A DNA stretch of 64,000 nt from Hymenobacter sublimis (GCF_023101345.1 NZ_CP095848.1:1611501-1675500); one strand, 5' to 3'; counted from the stretch's first letter, positions 1 to 9,580 are shown. Translations and numbers: made by a program. The notes: generated by a model from the letters alone, not told the origin.

Positions 1-324
1 GTAGGCCCGTAGCTTGGGGCCTTTGCTGGGGTAAGTTACCCGCTGTGGAGGCGCCATGTTGGCCTGGGCTACCAACGGAAACGGCGCATCAACGTCTAGC
101 TCGCCGTCGGCCATTTCAAACAGATGGTTCCACACTTTCTGTTGCGATTCAGGCTGGTCGCGCAGGGTAGGCTGGATGCGGAAGATGAGCTGCACGATCT
201 GCTGAGCCCGGCGGGTGCGCTCAGTGCGGTCCTCTACGTCGCGCAGTTGCTGCACGAGCTGAAAGGTGCTCTGCCCGTACTCGCGCTGGAGCAACTCGTG
301 TTTATGAAGAGAAGGTAAGGTCAT
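1..324 (-). CDS. DUF4290 domain-containing protein (3' end beyond window)
   Basis: Reading leftward from an ATG at 324, the frame is open to the window edge, so only the first 108 residues are visible. The segment has the pattern I associate with the Bacteroidota-restricted DUF4290 family: an N-terminal REYG motif, an EDR motif near residue 31, and a late HLFEMAD...DVDAPFP stretch. No biochemical role is established for the family. The start is 257 bases left of the helicase stop codon at 581 on the same strand, with a palindromic repeat between them. I see no signal peptide or membrane segment in the visible part. Confidence 0.8.
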   Translation of the reverse strand, partial: MTLPSLHKHELLQREYGQSTFQLVQQLRDVEDRTERTRRAQQIVQLIFRIQPTLRDQPESQQKVWNHLFEMADGELDVDAPFPLVAQANMAPPQRVTYPSKGPKLRAY

Positions 325-499
325 GAAAAATTGTATTCGAAGGGCCAAATATACGCCAAACCTTGCCCCAATGGCATCCTATTTTGCACAGGAAGACCAG
401 CGGCAAGGTTCAGCAGGAATGCATAGCAGGGTAGGGCCGCGCTATCAGCATCTAAAGTAACGCGAATAGGGCAATTTGGGTGCACGGCGCCTAGTATCA

Positions 500-566
500 T
501 TCCAAGCCAAGCGAGGAGTCCGGCGTGACTTCTTACTGCCACCCAGATTCCTTGCTTGGCTTGGAA
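500..566. repeat. Palindromic intergenic repeat, copy A
   Basis: Arms of 21 bases at 500-520 and 546-566 pair with only two G:U-type differences, around a 25-base loop. The right arm carries the core GATTCCTTGCTTGGCTTGGAA and runs into GGACAC, the same core as the repeats at 37250-37329 and 43894-43985. It lies between the helicase stop and the DUF4290 start, where it could fold in RNA from either strand. Confidence 0.8.
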
Positions 567-580
567 GGACACAGAAACAG

Positions 581-2839
581 TTAGTGCACCCGCAGTTTGG
601 CAAAGCTCAGAAGCAGCGTTTTCTCCCCAACTTCCTCAAACAGGATAATGGCTTTAACGGAGCCGGCTTGGTCTTCCAGCTTCGTGACCGTCCCGAACCC
701 AAACTTGGGATGCTCCACGCGCTGGCCGGTTTGCAGGTTGCTCGTGTCGGAGGGCTTAAAGTCGGCGGGTGGGGAGTACTTGGTAGCAACAGTTTTGCGC
801 GGGGCCGGCGGCACCAAGTTGCTGCGCCGCTCAAACACGTGCCCAAACGGCGACTCGCCCGGGCCGGCGCTACCCACGGGGCCAGCCGAGAACTTGAAGT
901 CTACGAACTGCGGGTCGATTTCATCCAGGAAGCGGCTTTTTTCGCAGCTACGCAGGTTGCCCCACTGGTAGCGGGAAGTAGCGTAACTCAGCGTCAGCTT
1001 CTTCTCAGCCCGCGTAATGGCCACGTAAAACAGGCGGCGTTCTTCTTCCAGGTCGGCCCGGGAGGTAATCATCATTTGCGAAGGAAACAGGTTTTCCTCC
1101 ATGCCCACAATGTAGACGTTGCGGAATTCCAGGCCTTTGGCCGAGTGAATAGTCATCAAGGTCACCTGCTCGCCTTCGCTCTGGGCGTCTTTGGTGTCGG
1201 CGTCGGTTACCAGGGCAATATCCTGCAGGAAGGAGGCCAGCGTCTTATCCTCCCGCTCGGGGTCTTCCACGAAGGCCTTGATGCCATTGAGCAGTTCCTG
1301 AATGTTCTCGTAGCGGGAAAGGCCCTCAATGCTCTTGTCGGCGTACAGGTCCTCGATCAGGCCCGAGTTCTTGGCAATAAACTTGGCCGCCTCAAAGGCA
1401 TCATCTTTGGCCGCTACCGCCGTGTAGGCCTTGATCTTCTCGGCAAAATCCACAATCGGGTTGGCCGCCCGGGCGGGCAGGAACTGGTCGGCGTTGGCTA
1501 CTACCTCCCAAATAGTGTGGTTTGATTCCTCGGCCGCGTTAATGAGCTTGGCAATGGTTGTGTCGCCGATGCCACGCTTGGGGTAGTTAATCACCCGACG
1601 CAGGGCCTGCTCGTCGTTGGGGTTTACCGTCAGGCGTAGGTAGGCCACCAAGTCCTTGATTTCCTTGCGCTGGTAGAAGGAGAGGCCCCCAACAATCTTG
1701 TACTTGATATTGAGCTTGCGCAAAGATTCCTCCATGGCCCGGCTCTGGGCGTTGGTGCGGTAGAGGATGGCAAAGTCATCGTAGGACAAGTGGTGGTTCA
1801 TCTTGTCTTCGTAGATGCTGTTGGCTACCAACTTGCCTTCCTCGTTGTCGGAAGCGGCCTTGAATACCTCAATCAGCGGGCCTTCCTCGTTATCCGAGAA
1901 AACGTCCTTGCGCAGCTGGGCCTGGTTGTTTTTGATAACCGAGTTGGCTGCGCGCACAATGTTTTTGGTGGAGCGGTAGTTTTGCTCCAGCTTAAATACC
2001 TGCAGCTCAGGATAATCCTTTTCGAAGTTGAGAATGTTCTGAATATCGGCGCCCCGGAAGGCGTAGATGCTTTGCGCGTCGTCGCCCACCACGCAGATGT
2101 TGCGCTCCTTGGCCGCCAGCTTGCGCGCAATTAGGTACTGGGAGTAGTTGGTATCCTGGTACTCGTCCACCATCACGTACCGGAACATGTTCTGGTACTT
2201 GTTCAGCACGTCGGGGTGGTCCTTGAACAGCACGTTGGTTTGGTAGAGCAAATCGTCGAAGTCCATGGCTCCGGCCTTGAAGCAGCGGTTGGCGTACTGC
2301 TGGTAAATAACGCCCAGCTTGGGCCGCAACGCCGCCTCGTCGTCCTGCCGAATCACGGGGTCGTTGAGGTACTGCTGCACCGAAATCAGCTTGTTCTTGG
2401 CGGCCGAAATCCGGCCCAACACCATGTTCGGCTTGTAGAGCTTATCGTCCAGCTCCAGCTCCTTGAGGATTTGCCCAATCAGGGTTTTCGAGTCCTGGGT
2501 ATCGTAGATAGTGAAGGAGCGGGGGTAGCCAATCTTGTCGGCTTCGGAGCGCAGAATACGCGCGAAGATGCTGTGGAAAGTGCCCATCCACAGGTTTTTA
2601 GCGTTCGGGCCCACTACCTTCTCGATGCGGGCGCGCATTTCCTTGGCCGCCTTATTGGTAAAGGTCAGGGCCAGGATGTTGAACGGGTCCACCCCTTTTT
2701 CCAGCAGGTGGGCAATGCGGTACGTAAGCACGCGGGTTTTGCCGGAGCCCGCGCCGGCTATAATCATGCAGGGGCCTTCGGTGTGCAGCACGGCCGCCGC
2801 CTGCGAGGGGTTCAATAATGCGTGATAATCCAGTGCCAT
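581..2839 (-). CDS. pcrA: UvrD/PcrA-type ATP-dependent DNA helicase (superfamily 1A)
   Basis: A 752-residue 3'-5' DNA helicase of the UvrD/PcrA/Rep family, which unwinds DNA in nucleotide excision and mismatch repair and clears replication or recombination intermediates. Visible motifs are the Q-motif NPSQ (10-13), Walker A AGAGSGKT (28-35), GTFHS, Walker B VDEYQDT (224-230), GDDAQSIY, the QNYRST motif, TIHSAKGLEF and the VAITRAEKKL motif. The C-terminal ~50 residues (GQRVEHPKFGFGTV...) form the Tudor-like tail typical of PcrA/UvrD, which contacts RNA polymerase in characterised homologues. Length is normal. The ATG at 2839 lies 43 bases from a -7-type box, and the gene appears monocistronic. 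Whether it is best called PcrA or UvrD cannot be settled from sequence. Confidence 0.97.
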   Translation of the reverse strand: MALDYHALLNPSQAAAVLHTEGPCMIIAGAGSGKTRVLTYRIAHLLEKGVDPFNILALTFTNKAAKEMRARIEKVVGPNAKNLWMGTFHSIFARILRSEADKIGYPRSFTIYDTQDSKTLIGQILKELELDDKLYKPNMVLGRISAAKNKLISVQQYLNDPVIRQDDEAALRPKLGVIYQQYANRCFKAGAMDFDDLLYQTNVLFKDHPDVLNKYQNMFRYVMVDEYQDTNYSQYLIARKLAAKERNICVVGDDAQSIYAFRGADIQNILNFEKDYPELQVFKLEQNYRSTKNIVRAANSVIKNNQAQLRKDVFSDNEEGPLIEVFKAASDNEEGKLVANSIYEDKMNHHLSYDDFAILYRTNAQSRAMEESLRKLNIKYKIVGGLSFYQRKEIKDLVAYLRLTVNPNDEQALRRVINYPKRGIGDTTIAKLINAAEESNHTIWEVVANADQFLPARAANPIVDFAEKIKAYTAVAAKDDAFEAAKFIAKNSGLIEDLYADKSIEGLSRYENIQELLNGIKAFVEDPEREDKTLASFLQDIALVTDADTKDAQSEGEQVTLMTIHSAKGLEFRNVYIVGMEENLFPSQMMITSRADLEEERRLFYVAITRAEKKLTLSYATSRYQWGNLRSCEKSRFLDEIDPQFVDFKFSAGPVGSAGPGESPFGHVFERRSNLVPPAPRKTVATKYSPPADFKPSDTSNLQTGQRVEHPKFGFGTVTKLEDQAGSVKAIILFEEVGEKTLLLSFAKLRVH

Positions 2840-2881
2840 GCGTGTCAGTCAGATCGGAAACTAAGCTTTTTGGCTTGTTAG

Positions 2882-2889
2882 CAAAGGTA
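2882..2889 (-). promoter_or_regulatory. Putative -7 box for the helicase gene
   Basis: The minus strand reads TACCTTTG, an exact match to the Bacteroidota -7 consensus TAnnTTTG, about 43 bases upstream of the helicase ATG. No perfect TTTG -33 box is seen at the expected spacing. Confidence 0.5.
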
Positions 2890-3032
2890 GGGCTTTCGGC
2901 TGGGGTAGCGAAACCGAATGTCGGCCCCGTAGAAGCAGCCTACACCCCGAAAAGTACTAACCGCAACGTGCGGCATTTGGTGCGCGGCGGCCCAATTATC
3001 ACCCGCAAAAGCGCCGGCTGTATCTTCGCGGC

Positions 3033-4193
3033 GTGAATTCTGCCGCTGCTACCTCCGCTTCGCCCGCCGTGTTTCCCATTTCGTTGCTGTGCCTGTCCGG
3101 GAGCTGGGGCGGATTGGAGCTAAACACCGTCCGGTTTGCCGACTGGATGCGGCAGCGGGGCTGGCCCGTGCAGGTTATTACCCTGGCCGGTTCGCCCATT
3201 GCCGCCCGCGCCACCGAGCTGAAGCTACCGGTAGCCCTGCTGCGCAATCCGTGGAAGGCACTTGACGTACCGGCCGCCGGCCGACTGGCGGCCCTGCTGC
3301 GCAGCTTCGGAACTCAGGTGCTCATCGTCACGCGCAACGGCGACCTGGGCTTAGCGGTGCTCTGCAAGACCTTGCGGTTGCCACAGCTGCGGGTAGTGTA
3401 CCAGCAGCACATGCAGTTGGGCCTGGCCAAGCGGGGCGTTGTGCACACGCTACGCTACCGCGCCCTGGACGCCTGGCTTTCCCCGCTGCCCGGCCTGGCC
3501 CGGCAGGTGCTGGAGAAAACGCGCTTCCCTGCCGCGCGCCTGCACGTGGTTCCGCTTGGTATTGAGCTGGAAAAGTTTGCTGATGCTCGCCTAACCCAAG
3601 CTCAGGCCTGGCAGCAGCTTGGCCTAGTGCTACCGCCCGGCGCGGTGCTGCTCGGCGTAATCGGCCGCCTCGATGACGGGAAGGGCCAGGATTTTGTGGT
3701 GGAAGCCTTGGGGGCGTTACACGCGCGGCACCCGTACCTACATGTGCTGTTCGTGGGTGAATCGACGCGCAACGAGGGCAATGCGTACCAGGAGGCCGTG
3801 CTGGCGCGGGTACAGCAGTTGGGCCTGTCGGAGGTTGCGCACTTGCGCCCGTTCACGCTGCAGCCCGAGGTAGCCTACCGCGCCCTTGATATTTCCATTA
3901 CAGCCTCCGTGAATGAAACCTACGGCATGGTAACCATTGAGGCCATGGCCACGGGCCTACCCGTTGTGGCTTCGGCGGCGGGTGGCACCCTAGAGATTGT
4001 GGAAGACGGCCGCACGGGCCTATTATATCCGCTGCGTAACCAGGCCGAGTTCTGCGCTGCTATTGAGCGGGTCCTGCGGGAGCCGGAGCTGGCCGCTACC
4101 TTGGGCCGGCAAGCCCAGACCGAGGCCCTGACTACCTATTCCCACCACCGCCAGTGTGCGCTGACGGAAAAGGTGCTGCACGGCCTGGGGTAA
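3033..4193 (+). CDS. Glycosyltransferase family 4 (GT-B fold)
   Basis: A 386-residue retaining GT-B glycosyltransferase, transferring a sugar from an activated donor to an acceptor such as a lipid-linked glycan; donor and acceptor cannot be read from sequence. The N-terminal half begins with a glycine-rich LSGSWGGLELNTVRFADWM segment, as in acceptor-binding domains that start with a GG..... motif. The C-terminal half carries GVIGRLDDGKGQDFVVEAL and the E-x7-E motif (NETYGMVTIEAMATGLPVV) that binds the donor nucleotide in Glycos_transf_1 proteins. The start used is GTG at 3033; no ATG lies close by. The gene diverges from the helicase. The DUF3109 gene follows on the same strand but has its own putative promoter. 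Confidence 0.9.
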   Translation: MNSAAATSASPAVFPISLLCLSGSWGGLELNTVRFADWMRQRGWPVQVITLAGSPIAARATELKLPVALLRNPWKALDVPAAGRLAALLRSFGTQVLIVTRNGDLGLAVLCKTLRLPQLRVVYQQHMQLGLAKRGVVHTLRYRALDAWLSPLPGLARQVLEKTRFPAARLHVVPLGIELEKFADARLTQAQAWQQLGLVLPPGAVLLGVIGRLDDGKGQDFVVEALGALHARHPYLHVLFVGESTRNEGNAYQEAVLARVQQLGLSEVAHLRPFTLQPEVAYRALDISITASVNETYGMVTIEAMATGLPVVASAAGGTLEIVEDGRTGLLYPLRNQAEFCAAIERVLREPELAATLGRQAQTEALTTYSHHRQCALTEKVLHGLG

Positions 4194-4199
4194 ATCTGG

Positions 4200-4207
4200 T
4201 ATCTTTG
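4200..4207 (+). promoter_or_regulatory. Putative -7 box for the DUF3109 gene
   Basis: TATCTTTG matches TAnnTTTG exactly. It lies just after the glycosyltransferase stop and about 90 bases before the ATG at 4299. No TTTG -33 box was recognised. Confidence 0.45.
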
Positions 4208-4298
4208 AGGATTATTTGCCTGCTCAGCGCGGCACTGGAAACGCTACGGATTTGTTAGCGCCCCACGGCCCCGAAAACCTGAGCCCGCCGCCCCCACC

Positions 4299-4877
4299 AT
4301 GATTCAGATTCAGAATACCCTTATTTCCGACGACGTTCGGGATAATTTCTTTGTGTGCAACCTGGAAGCTTGCAAGGGCGCCTGCTGCGTGGAAGGCGAC
4401 CTGGGCGCCCCCTTGGAAGACGAGGAGTTGCAAATCCTGCACAATGAGTACGAGGCCATCAAGCCCTTCCTAACCGAAGCCGGCCGCCAAGCCATTGAGC
4501 AACAGGGCCTCTACATCAAGGATTGGGAAGGCGACTACAGCACGACTACCATTAACGACCGGGAGTGCGCTTACGCCCTCTACGATGAGCGGGGTATTCT
4601 AAAGTGCGGCATTGAAGATGCTTGGCGAGCTGGGGCCACCTCGTTCAAAAAGCCCATTAGCTGCCACCTGTACCCCATTCGCGTTACTAAGTACGAGGGC
4701 TTCGAAGCCCTGAACTACGACCGGTGGAGCATCTGCTCACCCGCCTGCTCCTTCGGGGCAAACCTGGGCGTACGGGTGTACCAATTTCTGCGGGAGCCGC
4801 TCATTCGCAAGTACGGTGAGCAGTGGTACGGTGAGCTGGTGCAGGAAATTGAGCAGGGCAGCGCGCAGGTTGGGTAG
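4299..4877 (+). CDS. DUF3109 family cysteine-rich protein
   Basis: A 192-residue protein matching my recollection of DUF3109, a Bacteroidota family related to YkgJ-type putative metal-chelating proteins. The family hallmark is an N-terminal cysteine cluster ([11 protein letters not shown], about residues 23-33), followed by further cysteines in [26 protein letters not shown] and [10 protein letters not shown], eleven in total. The spacing suggests binding of iron, zinc or an Fe-S cluster; this is inference. There is no signal peptide or membrane segment. It sits alone between a putative promoter and a strong terminator. Confidence 0.85.
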   Translation: MIQIQNTLISDDVRDNFFVCNLEACKGACCVEGDLGAPLEDEELQILHNEYEAIKPFLTEAGRQAIEQQGLYIKDWEGDYSTTTINDRECAYALYDERGILKCGIEDAWRAGATSFKKPISCHLYPIRVTKYEGFEALNYDRWSICSPACSFGANLGVRVYQFLREPLIRKYGEQWYGELVQEIEQGSAQVG

Positions 4878-4933
4878 GCGGTTGCTCGCTAGAACTGTAC
4901 AGCAGTCCGCCATCAAGCAGATAATGCAGAAGT

Positions 4934-4962
4934 AAAAGGCCGACTGCGCAGTCGGCCTTTTT
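4934..4962 (+). terminator. Rho-independent terminator after the DUF3109 gene
   Basis: A perfect 12-bp stem (AAAAGGCCGACT / AGTCGGCCTTTT) with a GCGC loop and a T-run, 57 bases after the stop codon. Confidence 0.9.
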
Positions 4963-4996
4963 AGTACTTTAAGTTTCTACGTAACCCGTTTTCGGC

Positions 4997-5488
4997 ATGG
5001 AGGAGATGTACGTTAGTGAAAACTTAAGTGCCGCACAGATTCAGCAGTTCCTGCAGACAGCAATGCCAGGGCTTACCGCATTTCCTTGGGAGATGTTGCT
5101 GGGGGAGGAAGAGCCGATGGAATTTGACTCGCGCAACCCCACCCATATCTTCTTTGAAACCACGGAATCGGAGGTTCCACAGTTTCCGCAGCATGTGGCT
5201 ATTTACCGGACGCCGACCAAAGATGAGGAAGCCCGGTCTTTGTGGTTGGCGCAGTCATTATCGGAGCAATTTCAGCTTAATGTGCTAGTACCATTTACCC
5301 ACCCTGAGAAACCGCATTACCCGTTTTATGACATCGTGTTTCAGCAAGGCGTGAGCTACCTAGCCGATGATAGCGCTACCGAATTTGGTGAGCCGGATGC
5401 CAAACCCGTCCGGTTGCTAGGGCCGTATCCATTGCTAAAAGCCGGATTTGATGCCTTCGGTAGGTTGATTGCAGACATACCTGCATAA
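4997..5488 (+). CDS. Hypothetical protein, 163 residues
   Basis: I do not recognise this protein. It is acidic, soluble and without signal peptide or membrane segment. It contains runs such as FPWEMLLGEEEPMEFD and HVAIYRTPTKDEEARSLWLAQ, and ends with a GPYPLLKAGFDAFGRLI segment. It is bracketed by two strong terminators, so it should be a single-gene transcript. An ATG at 5006 (residue 4) is an alternative start. The pattern of short beta-strand and amphipathic helix stretches is compatible with a small globular protein of the immunity or SMI1 type, but no family motif is clear enough to name. Confidence 0.7.
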   Translation: MEEMYVSENLSAAQIQQFLQTAMPGLTAFPWEMLLGEEEPMEFDSRNPTHIFFETTESEVPQFPQHVAIYRTPTKDEEARSLWLAQSLSEQFQLNVLVPFTHPEKPHYPFYDIVFQQGVSYLADDSATEFGEPDAKPVRLLGPYPLLKAGFDAFGRLIADIPA

Positions 5489-5515
5489 AAAAGCCAGCGG
5501 TACGCTGGCTTTTTT
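5487..5515 (+). terminator. Rho-independent terminator
   Basis: Stem AAAAAAGCCAGCG / CGCTGGCTTTTTT with a 3-base loop, overlapping the stop codon of the preceding gene. The rest of 5516-5710 holds no gene that I can see. Confidence 0.9.
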
Positions 5516-5710
5516 ACGTTCGTAAGCTGAGGTTCTTATGGCTACTAGTCAGCGTAGAAGAGGCCTGCTGTGATTAGGAGCCCACACACAAGAGCTACGA
5601 GCCAACAGTAGTAAGTTGCTGTAGCCGCTGGCATTGGTACCGGCGTAGTTTACCGGTTTTATTGGTGAACGTGGCGCTCTGAAAGGGTAGAGCAGTGCCT
5701 TTTGTGCGGG

Positions 5711-5748
5711 TAAAAAAGAAGGGCTACCCGCGAACGGATAGCCCTTCT
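5711..5748 (-). terminator. Terminator of the accC operon
   Basis: A 14-bp stem (AGAAGGGCTACCCG / CGGATAGCCCTTCT, one wobble) with a CGAA loop. Read on the minus strand it is followed by a six-T run, 22 bases after the accC stop. Confidence 0.9.
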
Positions 5749-5769
5749 CTATGCTGCTTGCAGAAACGC

Positions 5770-7116
5770 TTATAGCTCCGAAAAATCAAAGGAGGTTTCC
5801 AAGAACTTCGTGGTGAAGTCACCAGCCTTAAACTGCGCATTGTCCATTAGGCGCAAGTGGAAAGGAATCGTGGTCTTCACGCCCTCCACTACAAACTCCG
5901 ACAAAGCCCGCTTCATCTTCACAATGCACTCCTCGCGGGTTTGGGCCACGGTGATGAGCTTGGCAATCATGGAGTCGTAGTTGGGCGGAATCTGGTAGCC
6001 TGCGTACACGTGCGTATCTACGCGCACGCCGTGGCCGCCGGGAATGTGCAGTACCGTGATTTTGCCGGGCGAAGGACGGAAGCCGTTGGCGGGGTCTTCG
6101 GCATTGATGCGGCACTCCATGGCGTGCATCTTGGGGCCGTAGTTGTTGCCTGTAATTGGGATGCCAGCCGCTACCTTGATCTGTTCCTTGATCAGGTCGT
6201 AGTTGATAACTTCCTCCGTCACGGGATGCTCCACCTGAATGCGGGTGTTCATCTCCATGAAGTAGAAGTCCCGGTTTTTGTCGACCAGAAACTCAATGGT
6301 CCCTACGCCTTCGTAGCCGATGGCCGCGGCGCCAGCAATGGCGGCCTGGCCCATTCGCTCTCGCAGCTCGTCGGTCATGAAGGGCGAGGGCGCTTCCTCT
6401 ACCAGCTTTTGGTGGCGGCGCTGAATCGAGCAGTCGCGCTCAGAAAGGTGGCAAACGTGGCCGAACTGGTCGCCGCACACCTGAATTTCAATGTGGCGGG
6501 GCTCCTCCACAAACTTCTCCAGGTACACGCCGTCGTTGCCGAAAGCGGCTTTGGCCTCGGTGCGGGCATCGTTCCAGGCTTTCTCGAACTCCTCTTCGGA
6601 GTTGATAATTCGCATACCGCGGCCACCGCCACCGGCCGTAGCCTTCAGGATAACCGGGTACTTAATCTTGGCGGCGACCTTTTTGCCCTGCTCCACTGAG
6701 TCGAGCAAGCCCACGGAGCCGGGGATACACGGCACACCGGCCGCAATCATGGTTGCCTTGGCCGAGGCTTTGTCACCCATCTGGTTAATCATCTCGGGCG
6801 AGGCCCCGATGAACTTGATGCCATTTTCTTGGCACACGCGCGAGAATTCCGCGTTTTCCGACAGGAAGCCGTAGCCGGGGTGAATGGCGTCGGCGTTGGT
6901 GATTTCGGCGGCGGCAATCAGGGTAGGAATGCTCAGGTAGCTCTGGGCAGAGCTAGGGGGGCCAATGCATACGGCCTCGTCGGCGAAGCGCACGTGCAGG
7001 CTTTCCTTATCAGCAGTCGAGTACACGGCTACCGTCTTGATGCCCATTTCCTTACAGGTCCGAATTACGCGCAGCGCAATTTCGCCCCGGTTGGCAATTA
7101 ATATTTTCTTGAACAC
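5770..7116 (-). CDS. accC: Biotin carboxylase subunit of acetyl-CoA carboxylase
   Basis: A 448-residue biotin carboxylase, which carboxylates biotin on AccB using ATP and bicarbonate for the first committed step of fatty-acid synthesis. Visible features are the N-terminal [19 protein letters not shown] signature, the ATP-grasp glycine loop GGGGRGMR, the active-site region [33 protein letters not shown], and the C-terminal biotin carboxylase domain. Length is that of stand-alone AccC. It is the last gene of the minus-strand operon, 111 bases after accB; that gap is filled by an AT-rich inverted repeat. The carboxyltransferase genes accA and accD are not in this window. Confidence 0.98.
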   Translation of the reverse strand: MFKKILIANRGEIALRVIRTCKEMGIKTVAVYSTADKESLHVRFADEAVCIGPPSSAQSYLSIPTLIAAAEITNADAIHPGYGFLSENAEFSRVCQENGIKFIGASPEMINQMGDKASAKATMIAAGVPCIPGSVGLLDSVEQGKKVAAKIKYPVILKATAGGGGRGMRIINSEEEFEKAWNDARTEAKAAFGNDGVYLEKFVEEPRHIEIQVCGDQFGHVCHLSERDCSIQRRHQKLVEEAPSPFMTDELRERMGQAAIAGAAAIGYEGVGTIEFLVDKNRDFYFMEMNTRIQVEHPVTEEVINYDLIKEQIKVAAGIPITGNNYGPKMHAMECRINAEDPANGFRPSPGKITVLHIPGGHGVRVDTHVYAGYQIPPNYDSMIAKLITVAQTREECIVKMKRALSEFVVEGVKTTIPFHLRLMDNAQFKAGDFTTKFLETSFDFSEL

Positions 7117-7125
7117 AGCTTCATC

Positions 7126-7224
7126 AATTAAAAATTAAAAATGAAGAATTAAAAATTGGAACCGCGCGGCAGCTAGTAACCTTAGCGCGGTCCATTCTTA
7201 ATTTTTAATTCTCAATTTTTAATT
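7126..7224. repeat. AT-rich inverted repeat between accB and accC
   Basis: Arms of about 33 bases (7126-7159 and 7192-7224), made of AATTAAAAATT-type words, are complementary with a few differences. The centre adds a second complementary pair, ACCGCGC and GCGCGGT. The whole could fold into one long hairpin in the accB-accC transcript. A shorter sequence of the same style (AATTAAGAATGAAGAATTGAG) lies between rpmF and yceD at about 10896-10927, which suggests a dispersed element. Confidence 0.7.
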
Positions 7225-7227
7225 GCT

Positions 7228-7767
7228 CTACATCGGCTCAATTAGGAACAGGGGCTGGTCGTACTCCACGGGCGACGCATTTTCCACCAGCGCCTTCACC
7301 ACGCGGCCCGACTGTTCAGCCTCGATTTCGTTGAAGAGCTTCATGGCTTCGATGATGCAAATCACCTGGCCTTTCTCCACCAAGTCGCCTACCTGTACAA
7401 AAGCGGGCGAATCGGGGCTGCTGCTGCGGTAGAACGTGCCAATCATCGGCGACTTCAGGGGCGAGTAGTTACCACCGGCTGCTTCAGCGGGCGCTGCCGG
7501 GGTAGGCGCGGCGGCAGGAGCAGGGGCCGCGGGGGCGGCGGCAGGAGCTGGTGCGGCTACGGGAGCCGGGGCCGGCGCGGCGGCTACGCTACCGCTTACC
7601 ACTTTCGTGTTAGGCTCGCGCTGCACCGAGATTTTAAACTCCTCGGTTTCGATGTTGACTTTGTTCAGACCCGACTTGGCAATGAAGTCGATGAGCTCTT
7701 GTAGTTCTTTGGCTTTCATGGGGGCGGCGGTGGGCTTGTTGGGCTGCTTACTTGACTCTTTCGACAT
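7228..7767 (-). CDS. accB: Biotin carboxyl carrier protein of acetyl-CoA carboxylase
   Basis: The carrier subunit to which biotin is attached and which shuttles CO2 between biotin carboxylase and carboxyltransferase. The N-terminal part ([23 protein letters not shown]) is the usual AccB helix; a central Ala/Pro linker follows; the C-terminal ~80 residues form the biotinyl domain with the EAMKL motif. The frame extends upstream to 7812, but that would run far into efp. ATG 7767 (MSKESS) overlaps the last 20 bases of efp; ATG 7719 (MKAKEL) would leave a 28-base gap and is closer to the start of characterised AccB proteins. I list the longer of these two and regard the start as unresolved. Confidence 0.93.
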   Translation of the reverse strand: MSKESSKQPNKPTAAPMKAKELQELIDFIAKSGLNKVNIETEEFKISVQREPNTKVVSGSVAAAPAPAPVAAPAPAAAPAAPAPAAAPTPAAPAEAAGGNYSPLKSPMIGTFYRSSSPDSPAFVQVGDLVEKGQVICIIEAMKLFNEIEAEQSGRVVKALVENASPVEYDQPLFLIEPM

Positions 7768-8311
7768 AGGAGTAGTCGCTGGTCTTGATGCGAATTTTGG
7801 TGTCGGTATCAATGAAAAGCGGCACCTGAATCCGAGCCCCCGTCTCCACGATGGCGGGCTTGAGGGTGTTGGTGGCCGTGTCGCCCTTGAGGCCGGGCTC
7901 GGTGTAGGTTACTACTAGCTCTACCGTCGTTGGTAGTTCGGCCGTGAGGGGCTGCTCGGTTTCGGCGTGGAAGAGGATAGTAACTACCTGGCCTTCCTTC
8001 ATGATGTCGGCGAAAGGCACCATGGCCTCGGGCAGCACTACCTGCTCGAACGACTCATTATCCATGAAAGTAAAGCCGTAATCGTCCTTGTACAGGTACT
8101 GATGGGGACGCTGCTCCACGCGGGCAGTTTCCACTTTCACCCCGGCGTTGAAGGTATTGTCGATTACGCGGCCGGTTTTGATGTTGCGGAGCTTGGTACG
8201 CACGAAAGCCGGGCCTTTGCCAGGTTTTACGTGCTGGAATTCGGTGATGACGTGCAACTCGCCGTTGTAGTTCAGAACGAGCCCGTTGCGAAAGTCTGCG
8301 GTCGTGGCCAT
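7748..8311 (-). CDS. efp: Translation elongation factor P
   Basis: A 187-residue EF-P, which binds between the P and E sites and relieves ribosome stalling at polyproline. All three OB/KOW domains are represented. The conserved loop KPGKGPAF places a lysine at residue 32, the position modified in many EF-Ps; no modification enzyme gene lies in the window. The C-terminus ([20 protein letters not shown]) is typical. It follows fabH after 190 bases and its end overlaps the likely accB start. Confidence 0.98.
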   Translation of the reverse strand: MATTADFRNGLVLNYNGELHVITEFQHVKPGKGPAFVRTKLRNIKTGRVIDNTFNAGVKVETARVEQRPHQYLYKDDYGFTFMDNESFEQVVLPEAMVPFADIMKEGQVVTILFHAETEQPLTAELPTTVELVVTYTEPGLKGDTATNTLKPAIVETGARIQVPLFIDTDTKIRIKTSDYSYVERVK

Positions 8312-8422
8312 GGTGGGAGGAAAGAATTAGAGAGGGAAAATAAGGTGAAGAGCGGCCGGAAACGGCCGGTTCCGGCCCGAATCTTCAACTGTCAGAAAGT
8401 GAGTTACTCGGGTGGAAATGCA

Positions 8423-8457
8423 ACGTGCCGCCCCGGAAAGATGGCGGGACGGCACGT
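8423..8457 (-). terminator. Possible weak terminator or hairpin between fabH and efp
   Basis: Complementary arms (ACGTGCCGCCCC and GGGACGGCACGT) flank an 11-base loop. The minus strand has no strong T-run after it, so it may be a partial terminator or a processing hairpin rather than a full stop. Confidence 0.4.
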
Positions 8458-8501
8458 CGGGAGTGCAAGTATAGAAGTTTTTCCGCTTGCGGGCCGCCAA
8501 T

Positions 8502-9515
8502 TTAGGCTGCCGTAGGATCGGGCTTGGGGTCGTAGGCCCATTTCAGGTACAAAGACCCCCAGGTAAAGCCCCCACCGAACGCGGCAATAATCAGGTTATC
8601 GCCCTTGCGCAGCTGCGACTCGTAGTCGGCCAAACACAGAGGAATGGTGCCGTTGGTCGTGTTGCCGTACCGGTGAATGTTGAGCATTACTTTTTCGGGG
8701 CCAATGCCCACGCGGTTGGCCGTGGCATCGATAATGCGCTTATTAGCCTGGTGGGGCACCAGCCAGTCAATAGTATCAGGATTCAGGCCGTTGCGGTCCG
8801 CTACCTGGGCGGCTACATCGGCCATGTTCTTCACGGCGAACTTGAACACCGCGGCGCCTTCCTGGTGCACAAAATGCTCCCGGTTGGCTACCGTCTCGGC
8901 GGATGGGGGGCGCCGGGAGCCACCGGCTTTTTGGTGCAGGTACTGCTCGCCGCTACCATCCGAGTGCAGCTCCTGATCTAGCAGGCCCAGGCCTTCGGTG
9001 TTGGGTTCCAGCAAAACAGCCCCAGCCCCGTCGCCGAAAATGATGCAGGTAGCGCGGTCCGTGTAATCAATAATGCTCGACATCTTATCGGCGCCTACCA
9101 CAATTACCTTTTTATAGGTACCGGTAGCAATAAACTGGGAGCCCGTGGCCAGGGCGTACATAAAGCCCGAGCAGGCTGCCTGCATATCAAAGCTAAACGC
9201 CTTGGTAGCACCTACAGCCGCCGAAATAATGTTGGCCGTAGCCGGAAATACCAAGTCCGGGGTGGTGGTAGCGCAGATGATAAGGTCGATGTCCGCAGCC
9301 TTGTTGCCCGTTTTGGCTAGTAGCTGCTGCACGGCCTTTACGCCCATCACGGAAGTGCCCTGGTCTTCCCCCTTCAGAATATGGCGCTCCTTAATCCCGG
9401 TTCGGCTCATAATCCACTCGTCGGTCGTGTCGACCATGGTTTCGAGCTCTTGGTTTGTAAGCACGTAGTCGGGCACGTAGGAGCCGACTCCGGTAATGGC
9501 AGCGGTAATCTTCAT
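8502..9515 (-). CDS. fabH: Beta-ketoacyl-ACP synthase III
   Basis: A 337-residue KAS III, condensing acyl-CoA with malonyl-ACP to start fatty-acid chains. The catalytic cysteine lies in [12 protein letters not shown], the histidine in [11 protein letters not shown], and the asparagine in [12 protein letters not shown], giving the Cys-His-Asn triad. The C-terminal [12 protein letters not shown] motif is typical. Start ATG at 9515 ([20 protein letters not shown]). It is 65 bases downstream of plsX, in the widely conserved order plsX-fabH. A Bacteroidota enzyme may prefer branched primers, but the sequence does not show this. Confidence 0.97.
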   Translation of the reverse strand: MKITAAITGVGSYVPDYVLTNQELETMVDTTDEWIMSRTGIKERHILKGEDQGTSVMGVKAVQQLLAKTGNKAADIDLIICATTTPDLVFPATANIISAAVGATKAFSFDMQAACSGFMYALATGSQFIATGTYKKVIVVGADKMSSIIDYTDRATCIIFGDGAGAVLLEPNTEGLGLLDQELHSDGSGEQYLHQKAGGSRRPPSAETVANREHFVHQEGAAVFKFAVKNMADVAAQVADRNGLNPDTIDWLVPHQANKRIIDATANRVGIGPEKVMLNIHRYGNTTNGTIPLCLADYESQLRKGDNLIIAAFGGGFTWGSLYLKWAYDPKPDPTAA

Positions 9516-9580
9516 TAGGGAGAAAACGGAAAACGCGGCAAAGGAAAAGTCCGGCTCGGCGGCCGGACTTACAGTCGCTT

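Noticed and set aside
476..1525. Plus-strand open frame of 349 codons inside the helicase gene
   Set aside because: It overlaps the helicase coding strand antisense, its translation has no family signature, and GC-rich codon use explains the open frame.
7126..7224. AT-rich repeats as a CRISPR array
   Set aside because: There are no regularly spaced identical repeats with unique spacers. It is one inverted pair.
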